A DNA stretch of 51,462 bases from Tannerellaceae bacterium. Lineage in GTDB: Bacteria > Bacteroidota > Bacteroidia > Bacteroidales > Tannerellaceae. The notes below the pieces were generated by a model that ran no database searches, had not been told where the DNA came from, and worked only from the letters and a program-made list of their open reading frames with translations. The position numbers and the translations under genes are program-made. Position 1 is the first letter of the stretch. Every line of letters starts with the position of its first letter. Positions 44,623 through 51,462 of the stretch are shown one piece after another. The stretch lies in contig JAJQAZ010000006.1 in NCBI GenBank assembly GCA_021203545.1, positions 1 to 51,462 of the forward strand, written 5' to 3'.

Positions 44623-47600
44623 TTGTTCATGAAAAAAAGCTTACTATTCTTTGCAGGATTATTCATCCTGTTAATTTCAGGTTGTTCGGATGTGGATTAT
44701 GGTACAGGTGGTGGCCCCGGTAGTGGTAAAAGTACCCTGACTATCAATCTGTCTATTCCCGGAAGTGCCATTAATACGTACGCCTATGTAGATGCTATAG
44801 GCGGAGAAGACGAAGTGCATACACTGTATGTACTGTTTTTTGAACCTACCACCGACGGCAGTGGTACATTTATCGAAGCGATCAATATTTCGCCTGAAAG
44901 TGGTGAATACACATCCGGACAAACAATAGAAATGGAAATTCCGGATGGTTCTTCCATCACCCGGACCAATGCATACAGCATTTTCTTTATTGCCAATCCG
45001 GAATATTACCTGGATTCTTACGGAGGTATCACCCGCGATTGGAGTACAGAAGTATTCAGCGGCAAAACCGAGAATCAAGTAAAACAGCTCCGGATAGATA
45101 TACAGGGTAATACCTCTGTTCCGGGCAGTAGTCTGTATTACGCATATAAACCTTTTCATCAGAAAAACCTGATGATGACGGGTTCTATTTATAAAGAGGA
45201 CGGACAGGATATGATTACGGCCGAACTGACCCGTATCGTGAGCCGGTTTGATATTGTAAATAAGGCCGAGAACTACGTGCTGGAAACAGCTTCTATCTGG
45301 AACGGGTTTCCTGAACAAACCATTGGTGATATTAATTTCTCTGATTTTAGCATAGACCGCATCAAACGGTTGTATGGTATAGATGTAGAGGATAATGGGG
45401 TAACTGGCGGACTGTATACCTACGAGAACTTTGTAGCCGTACCGGAACAGAACGACGAATATTCGACCTGTCTGATTCTCGGGATAAGGAATGAAACGAC
45501 AGACAATCTGGGATATTACCGGGTAAATGCAAATCATTCCGGACGCCCGCAACAACTACGCCGCAACAATGCCTATACATTTACAATCAAAAGTGTAACA
45601 GGCAACGGTGATAACTCGGAAGAGGATGCGTACAATTCCGGAAAGAATGAAATTAATGTACAGATCAACGACTGGGACGTTGACGATCAGGGATGTATTG
45701 TGTTTGACGGAGATAACATCCTGGCATTGGGTACCAATAATGTGGTATTTAACAAACTGGGAGGCGATATAGAATACCGTGTATTTACATCGGGCGAAGG
45801 TACGTTGAACATCAGCGACGAATATATACCCTACGGCATGTCGTACGAGTTTAAAGATAATATGGTATATATATATATATATATGCCGACCCCAGCGAAG
45901 TAAACAAAGGCGGTTATATAGAATTCCAGTTTGGCAAACTAAAAGCTACGATGTATATTACCCAAATGGGAGAGATCGACCAGATGCTTACATTAAGCCA
46001 CAACATGCTGCCGATGTTCGGCTTTGAAGACGGCCTGGTAAGCGAAGAGGTTACGGTAACCAGCTCGGGCCCATGGACGGCTAAAATTTATAACGACGAT
46101 AACGCTTTTGTTTTTACGGGTACAAGCAATATTGACCTTACCGGAGATGACCAGGACAAATTTACAATCACAACCATTGATGAAAATGTAGACCTGAAAC
46201 CCCGTTATGCATTTGTACATGCCGTATTGGATGCCAACCCTAATATCAGCGCGGTAACTATTATCTCTCAAAATGGTGTAAACGATATTTTACTGAATCC
46301 TGAACCGGCACAGTTGATCTTTGACGCGGAAGGTGGCCAGGTATCAGCCTCTACCGATTATACAATCACTGTAGATACTGGAGACGACGCGATCCAATGG
46401 GCGGCTGAAATATATGGTACTTACAAGCAATACTTTACTGCAACAGTTAATTCAGCCGCAAAAACGGTTACAGTAGAAGCCGTAGGGCGTAATCCGGAAA
46501 CGATAGAGCTATCCGCCCAACTGCGTATTTATTTAGTGGATAACCCGGCTATTTATAAAGAAGTGGATATTATCCAATATGTACACTCCCTAAGTGTTAC
46601 ACCCACCACTGTGCCGTCAGTAATTACATCCGGAGGTTCGAGTGAAGTATTTACAGTAACCAGTAGTGCTGATTGGAAAGCTGAAATTACTTCAACAGGT
46701 AATGACGCTTACTTTAACAGTACGGCCAATCTGTATGTAATTACCGGACCTGACGGACAGGACACTTTCTATGTAACCTTCCCGGCCTTAACAAGTGGTG
46801 GCGTTGTTCCTGAAGCGATTGTTACAGTTACGATCCCGGAGACCAACTTCAAACAAACAGTTTCTGTTAAACAAACTGCTTTGACCGGAACAATCATAAA
46901 TGTACAGAACTTTGGTACATTGTATGGTTACCTGACTTCGGAAAACACCTATTACCGTTATAATTATGTAGAACAGTTATGGCAGAGCCTGAACTCGTAT
47001 GATTGGTTTGGCCCGGAAGGTACTGTATTCTGTGGTGGTGTAAACTTCCTTGAATATTCACCAATACCCGATGCATCAACAGGCATTTATGTTATCAATA
47101 GTTTTGACGGCGACCGCTCGCAGGCCAATAGTGCCCGCACCTGGCTGGAAGCAAATGATAACCGGGTACTTCTTCTGTTATCCGACGACCGTACAAGCAC
47201 GTTACTCGACTATTTAGGATTAGCAACCGAAGGATATGCCGGTTCAGGGGGTACAGGTAATAATGTGGTAAAAACCGACTTTGCACGTACACTTAATACA
47301 GACGATACCTATACGGCGGCAAACAATGAGTTGTATAAATATCTGCTCGAAACAGGGCCGTTTACAGCTGGCGAAACACCTCTTCAGAAAGAAGATATAA
47401 AATTGTTACCATACGATGCATCCAATAACTGCCTGACATCATGGCCAACAACCATGATCCCATTGATGCTGGATGCCCATGATACATCCCGTATGATATT
47501 GGGTGTGGATCCTACTTTACGGATCATCTACTGTGGCGAAATGGACCTCTTCACAACGATGGGAGTTAGTACCATTTCTTACACAGAAAACGGAGTAGCC

Positions 47601-47729
47601 TATACAGGAGCACAAAACTATTACGGCAGTCCGCATTCGGAAGCCAACCTGAAGTTCCTGAATAACCTGATTGCCTGGATGGTTGAAGTGGTAAAACAGG
47701 GAGATACATTCACCAACCAGTTTAAATAA
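44623..47729 (+). pseudogene. Giant fimbrial/adhesin lipoprotein with BACON-like domains, frameshifted in a TA tract
   Basis: A lipoprotein signal ends LISGC. The N-terminal ~420 residues resemble Mfa/FimA-type subunits (HTLYVLFFEPTTDGS, ELTRIVSRFDIVNKAE, QLRRNNAYTFTIKSV). The frame breaks in (TA)9 at 45866-45883. With (TA)8 it reads VYIYIYADPSEVNKGGYIEFQ and runs on to 1034 residues. The second half has BACON/Ig-like repeats (VTVTSSGPWTAKIY, FTVTSSADWKAEIT) and a C-terminal alpha/beta-looking domain (GIYVINSFDGDRSQAN, NDNRVLLLLSDDRT). A tip adhesin role is inferred. The dinucleotide tract is a natural candidate for on/off switching. Confidence 0.82.
45866..45883 (+). repeat. (TA)9 dinucleotide tract inside the coding region
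   Basis: Eighteen bases of pure TA, flanked by GG and TG, lie where the reading frame of the giant fimbrial gene breaks. Eight units restore the frame and nine close it about eight codons later. It is the only such tract noticed in the window. Confidence 0.92.
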
Positions 47730-47777
47730 AACCAAAGCGAAAATAAAGTATAAATAATTTATCAAAATCATTTCTCT

Positions 47778-48995
47778 ATGAAAAAAGTTAGTTCATTATT
47801 TATGTTACTGGCAGCATTCCTGCTGCCGGTAGCCTGTAACGATAAAGATTCCGTTCAGGACGAATCAAACCTAAGCGGTAATCCTGTTTATGCAAAATTT
47901 AAATTAGTTTCGCCTTCTACTTATGTAGTTACCGGCGAAGAAGACGGTTCGGACGATGAAAACGCAATCCGTGTAGTAGAGTTCTACCTGTTTGATGCAA
48001 ACGGAAACCGGGATGAAAAAACATCCAATTACAACTACTCCTACCACAAGTATACAGGAGGAGCAAACAGCGAAATCAGTTTCCTTGTAAAATCCGGTGT
48101 CAATAAAAAAGTATGGGTAGCCGTAAATGCGGATTTGGGCGAACTGGAAGGATTAAACTATGAAGATGTGGAAGTGGTAATCGACCAGTTAATCCTTAAA
48201 AATACCAACAGCCAACAAATTGAAAGTGGTAAATTCTCAATGAGTGGTAAGGTTTCAACCACTATTGAAGAGAACAATACGGAAAATGAGGTAACAATCA
48301 ATATTTCACGCCTGGTATCGAAAGTAGAAGCACCTACGGTAAACCCTCAGTTTGAGGTACTGATTCCGGATGAAGACCTGCAGGCAATATTCGCCGACGA
48401 AACGGTTACAAAAGGAAATATCAGATTCGATATGACAGGATATGCACTGATCAACGGATACGACAGATCGTACGTATTTACCCATTACAACGATACCGAC
48501 CGGGAAGCAGCAGTCTGGACCAAATGGAATCCGGGCGGAACCTACCTGAAAAGTACCTTTGATGGTAACGGAGAGATCACAATGGTTTACTCCGGCATGG
48601 TAAACGGCAGTCCGTGGCTCACCGGTAACGATGTGTTTGTATACGAAACACAGCCGGAAGAACTAACAGATGCAGAGTCAGGCATCATCGGATACAGCAA
48701 AGACAATGTATACGCATTCCTGATTAAAGCAAACCTGGTCAATACAACAAATGGCGCCACAGTACAACGCTACTGGCGTGTAAACCTGATCCGGGACGAT
48801 AATTATAAAATATACCGGAACACCATTTACCGGGTGATATTGGATAGTGTAAATACTCCGGGGTACGGAACTCCCAAAGAAGGTGACGACGATGACGACA
48901 GCGGAACATTGGTACCACGTAACGACCAAACCGGCATACAGGCTACTATCAGAGTATTGCCATGGCGTGTAAGGACACAGAATACCGATTTCTAA
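47778..48995 (+). CDS. Mfa1-type major fimbrillin
   Basis: The 405-residue lipoprotein has a signal ending LLPVAC. The body carries early EFYLFDANGNRDEKT, then KKVWVAVNADLG, and a late YRVILDSVNTPGYGTP. It has an acidic linker and a C-terminal strand ending IRVLPWRVRTQNTDF, the usual donor-strand-like tail of Mfa1 proteins. It is intact, unlike the two Mfa1-like genes of the first locus. It probably forms the shaft of this fimbria. Confidence 0.85.
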   Translation: MKKVSSLFMLLAAFLLPVACNDKDSVQDESNLSGNPVYAKFKLVSPSTYVVTGEEDGSDDENAIRVVEFYLFDANGNRDEKTSNYNYSYHKYTGGANSEISFLVKSGVNKKVWVAVNADLGELEGLNYEDVEVVIDQLILKNTNSQQIESGKFSMSGKVSTTIEENNTENEVTINISRLVSKVEAPTVNPQFEVLIPDEDLQAIFADETVTKGNIRFDMTGYALINGYDRSYVFTHYNDTDREAAVWTKWNPGGTYLKSTFDGNGEITMVYSGMVNGSPWLTGNDVFVYETQPEELTDAESGIIGYSKDNVYAFLIKANLVNTTNGATVQRYWRVNLIRDDNYKIYRNTIYRVILDSVNTPGYGTPKEGDDDDDSGTLVPRNDQTGIQATIRVLPWRVRTQNTDF

Positions 48996-49027
48996 ACTGT
49001 AAATAAATTTCATTCAAAACATATCAA

Positions 49028-49915
49028 ATGAAAAAAATAGTCCTTTATTGTTTAGCTTGCATGCTGTTACCAGCCTGTATCCGGGACAACAGGGATGACT
49101 GTCCGGATACAGCAGCAGAGGCCCGGTTTTTCGTCACTCACGAACATAGCATCGAAGAGTTTGATACACTCATCGCAAATGATGTTTATTATCAGGTATT
49201 TCAGGATGATATGTTAATAGACACCGGCATGGCACCTTATGAAACAATTAAAGGAGGAGGAGAATATGTAATCCGGGATTACGATTCCGGTACGTACCGG
49301 ATCGTTGCCTGAGCTGTCCCGGCAAACGATCCGGATGTTCCGGCCATACCCACAGTCACACCGGGAGGCACGTACCGGGATCTCTCGCTGGCACTGGCCC
49401 GTATGGCGGACGATGATGCCTACTATCAGCCCCTGGGGTTGATTTACCTGGGAGAGGTAGTGGTTACCCTCATACGCGACGAAAGTTCACGGCACGAGGT
49501 ATCCTTAAGCACCTGTGTTTCGAAAGTATACTTTACCTTACACCGGGCCAATCTGCTCATGGAACCGGATACATATGCCGGTGATATACCGGTATGGATT
49601 ATACTGGAAGGTTCCGGTTCGTCAATGACAGCCGACCGTGTTGTAGGAAGCGATGCTTCCGAAATATACAAAAGTTTAACGTATCATACGGACAGAGCCA
49701 TTCTTTTCTCGGATGTTATGGGAGTATTGCCCTCGCCTCCGGACCAGTATCTGAAAGTTACAATGTATAAAGGAGGAGAAAAATTCTGTCTGGTAGAAAC
49801 TGAAGAACAGGCTGTTGCCGGTAAGGAAATATGGGTCGAAGCAACTATCGGAGAAGATGTTGTGATATATGTAGACGGCTGGAGAGTAAGAACAACAACA
49901 ATCACCTATTTTTAA
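49028..49915 (+). pseudogene. FimB/Mfa2-like anchor lipoprotein with in-frame TGA
   Basis: The lipoprotein signal ends LLPAC. The opening RDNRDDCPDTAAEARFFVTHEH and FQDDMLIDTGMAPYE fit the FimB/Mfa2 anchor family. A TGA at 49310-49312 interrupts YRIVA. The same frame resumes as AVPANDPDVPAIPTVTPGG and runs to 49915, so the expected codon is Trp (TGG), a single G to A change. Intact length would be 295 residues. TGA is used as a real stop elsewhere here, so recoding is unlikely. The anchor of the first locus is intact. Confidence 0.82.
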
Positions 49916-49930
49916 TTATAAAAAAGAACT

Positions 49931-51361
49931 ATGACCGGAATCTTACGACATATAAGTTGGCTTATAGGAATCATGTTATTCATAACCATTTCCTGTAATG
50001 ATAATGAAAAAGTACAACCGGCTGATGGTGAAGGAACAGAGGGGGAAGTTGAATTCCTCCTCACCTCCTCGCCCGGAACCTATAGTACAACCGATCCGGG
50101 AACTCTGGCCGAACGAACTGTCAGCGAACTGGATGTACTGGTAGTAAAAGATGATATTTTCCAATACAGGAGGCAGGCTATACAAAGCGTCACCAGCTTC
50201 CGTACCACACTGGTAATAGACGAAGGGTTAACACTTTACTTTATTGCCAACCAACGTACACTATTGGAAAATTCGACTGAACTGGTAGAGGGAAAGAGTT
50301 GGGAGAATGATATTCGCCCGTCCCTCATACTACAGGATCCTACAGGTCTGATCAATGCACAATTACTCCCGATGTGGGGAATAAAAAGTAACGTAACGAT
50401 AGAAAAAGACATCATCAACCAGATCGGAAACATAAACATGTTACGGGCAGTTGCCTCTGTAGATGTCTATAACACAGAAGAAACAGACGTTTTTACCCTA
50501 CAGGAGGCTTACCTCTATTTTGTACCGGACAAAGGGTATCTGGCACCTTCGGCTATCCTGTATGATACGGATAAAGAAGACGTATTGGCACCCGAATCGC
50601 CTTCGGATATGCAAAATTATGCAACCGGTTTAAGAGCCAACAAGGTAGAAAACCAGGCCATTGCCCACCAGTTATATCTGTACGAAAATGATGCTCCCGC
50701 CTCTTCCCGCCGTTACAGCCGCCTGGTAGTAGGGGGAAGCTACAACGGAGGAGAAACAACGTATTACCCGGTTGACTTTCTGGACGATGTGGATTTATAT
50801 AAAATCCTGCAGATAACCCGTAATTACAAATACCAGGTAGTAATCGGACACGTATATTCGCCGGGATATCCCGATCCGGATACAGCCTCCGAAGCCTCCG
50901 ATAGCCGCATGGATCTGGATGTGATTGACTGGAATATGGAGTACGAAAACGAGTTGGTATTCGATGGCCCTCATTACATCTCTCTGCAAAGGAAACAGGT
51001 ATATCTCTATAAACCGGCCGGTTCGTATAGCACACTTACGATGACTACCAATATTGATCCGGCAGAGTTAGTAATGGAATTCGGGAGCGATAAAAACGGC
51101 CCAATGAGTCAGGACGGACAATACCATATCCGGAATGACCGTTTTGATGTGGAGATGCTGTTTGACCAGAACGGTAAAGTAGAAGGACTACGATTCACTG
51201 CTCTACAGGAATATAACACAACAGATATTCAAAGCAATCTGGACATCCTTGTTATTTCATCGAACCGGATGAAGCTGGAGATCAAGATCGAACAGATCAA
51301 CGAATCCCCCACCCAATGGATAGACGGCGGCAATATACCTGTTGACGTAGGTGAAGAGTAA
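49931..51361 (+). CDS. Fimbrial accessory/tip lipoprotein (DUF4906-like)
   Basis: The 476-residue lipoprotein has a signal ending FITISC. It carries TVSELDVLVVKDDIFQYRRQ, then TLYFIANQRTLLEN and INMLRAVASVDVYNTEE, a layout shared by minor Mfa/DUF4906-type subunits. The late part has YQVVIGHVYSPGYPDP and a beta-rich C-terminus ending WIDGGNIPVDVGEE. It follows the anchor by 15 bp in one operon and is probably a tip or adaptor component. Intact. Confidence 0.78.
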   Translation: MTGILRHISWLIGIMLFITISCNDNEKVQPADGEGTEGEVEFLLTSSPGTYSTTDPGTLAERTVSELDVLVVKDDIFQYRRQAIQSVTSFRTTLVIDEGLTLYFIANQRTLLENSTELVEGKSWENDIRPSLILQDPTGLINAQLLPMWGIKSNVTIEKDIINQIGNINMLRAVASVDVYNTEETDVFTLQEAYLYFVPDKGYLAPSAILYDTDKEDVLAPESPSDMQNYATGLRANKVENQAIAHQLYLYENDAPASSRRYSRLVVGGSYNGGETTYYPVDFLDDVDLYKILQITRNYKYQVVIGHVYSPGYPDPDTASEASDSRMDLDVIDWNMEYENELVFDGPHYISLQRKQVYLYKPAGSYSTLTMTTNIDPAELVMEFGSDKNGPMSQDGQYHIRNDRFDVEMLFDQNGKVEGLRFTALQEYNTTDIQSNLDILVISSNRMKLEIKIEQINESPTQWIDGGNIPVDVGEE

Positions 51362-51390
51362 TCGAAAAAGTTTCATTTTGTAATTCCTCT

Positions 51391-51428
51391 GTTCGGCGTA
51401 GCGTCTTCGCCAATGCCATCAACTTAAG
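51391..51428. repeat. Third copy of the CGGCGTAGCG...CTTAAG arm
   Basis: TTCGGCGTAGCGTCTTCGCC followed by ATGCCATCAACTTAAG matches the outer arms of the block at 43120-43631. It is the left edge of another composite that leaves the window. Confidence 0.75.
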
Positions 51429-51440
51429 GATTTTTTCTTG

Positions 51441-51462
51441 TTGGTCGAAGGGGATTTGCAAT
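51441..51462 (+). repeat. Nested palindromic element, left end (cut by window edge)
   Basis: TTGGTCGAAGGGGATTTG matches the first bases of copy B1 (1149 onward) exactly. Together with the arm at 51391 it shows two repeat families side by side. Confidence 0.72.

Noticed and set aside
44677-45555. Long minus-strand open frame (292 codons)
   Set aside because: It is a shadow of the fimbrial gene on the plus strand, which has a signal peptide and family motifs.
49310-49312. TGA read as tryptophan (recoding)
   Set aside because: TGA is a genuine stop in several intact genes here (for example HAD, 3704-3706), so a simple point mutation or error is more likely.
1-51462. tRNA or rRNA genes
   Set aside because: No cloverleaf with a GGTTCGAATCC-type T-arm and no rRNA-like stretch was found by eye; a covariance scan would be decisive.

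Overview
The window looks like a chromosomal segment of a Bacteroidales bacterium. The evidence is the content: two Mfa1/FimA-type fimbria loci with DUF3575 and DUF3868 partners, FtsX-like MacB-family permeases, a GH43 lipoprotein, AraC and NtrC-type regulators, a hisH-hisA-hisF-hisIE-ftsE-lysC-lysA order familiar from Bacteroides/Parabacteroides, and several perfect Bacteroidetes -7 promoter boxes (TAnnTTTG). The genus cannot be fixed from this alone. No rRNA, tRNA, CRISPR array or intact transposase was seen.

Layout. 1-1.5 kb: the tail of a gene, a structured hairpin, and two paralogous small XRE regulators set among palindromic repeat elements. 1.5-4.4 kb: an [FeFe]-hydrogenase coupled to a HAD phosphatase, then a convergent aquaporin. 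4.6-13 kb: an AraC regulator and a fimbria locus (DUF3575, DUF3868/OmpA-like, three fimbrillin-type lipoproteins, a FimB/Mfa2-like anchor). 13-13.6 kb: a toxin-antitoxin-like pair. 13.7-20.3 kb: his/ftsE/lysC/lysA on the minus strand, with hairpin-forming repeats in most spacers. 20.4-24.3 kb: NEW3-domain protein, ABC-2 transporter, ferritin, small membrane protein. 24.4-30.5 kb: a sigma-54-type operon with a MacB/LolD-like ABC exporter and its own NtrC-type regulator and histidine kinase. 30.8-35.1 kb: a TonB-domain protein, a 1.4-kb repeat-rich spacer and an orphan FtsX permease. 35.3-39.6 kb: a large uncharacterised protein with SUKH-like and HEAT-like partners. 39.7-44.3 kb: CorA, L-serine dehydratase, a GH43 lipoprotein, a nested inverted-repeat block and a small MscS channel. 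44.6-51.4 kb: a second fimbria locus with a giant BACON-containing protein, fimbrillin, anchor and accessory subunit.

Two features stand out. First, ten genes are broken by one or two small lesions each: one-base changes in poly-A tracts, a (TA)9 dinucleotide tract, or single in-frame stop codons. Five of the ten encode fimbrial subunits and a sixth is the neighbouring AraC regulator. This could be phase variation, slippage tolerance, gene decay or consensus error, and the sequence alone cannot decide. Second, the intergenic DNA is dense in structured repeats: a ~135-bp nested palindrome family, a ~510-bp onion-like inverted repeat, hairpins whose arms are short tandem repeats, and two arrays with a 22-23 bp period. 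The best-supported regulatory discoveries are a sigma-54 promoter with an upstream dyad in front of the ABC/NtrC/kinase operon, and a shared promoter/operator block in front of both the AraC gene and the first fimbria operon.
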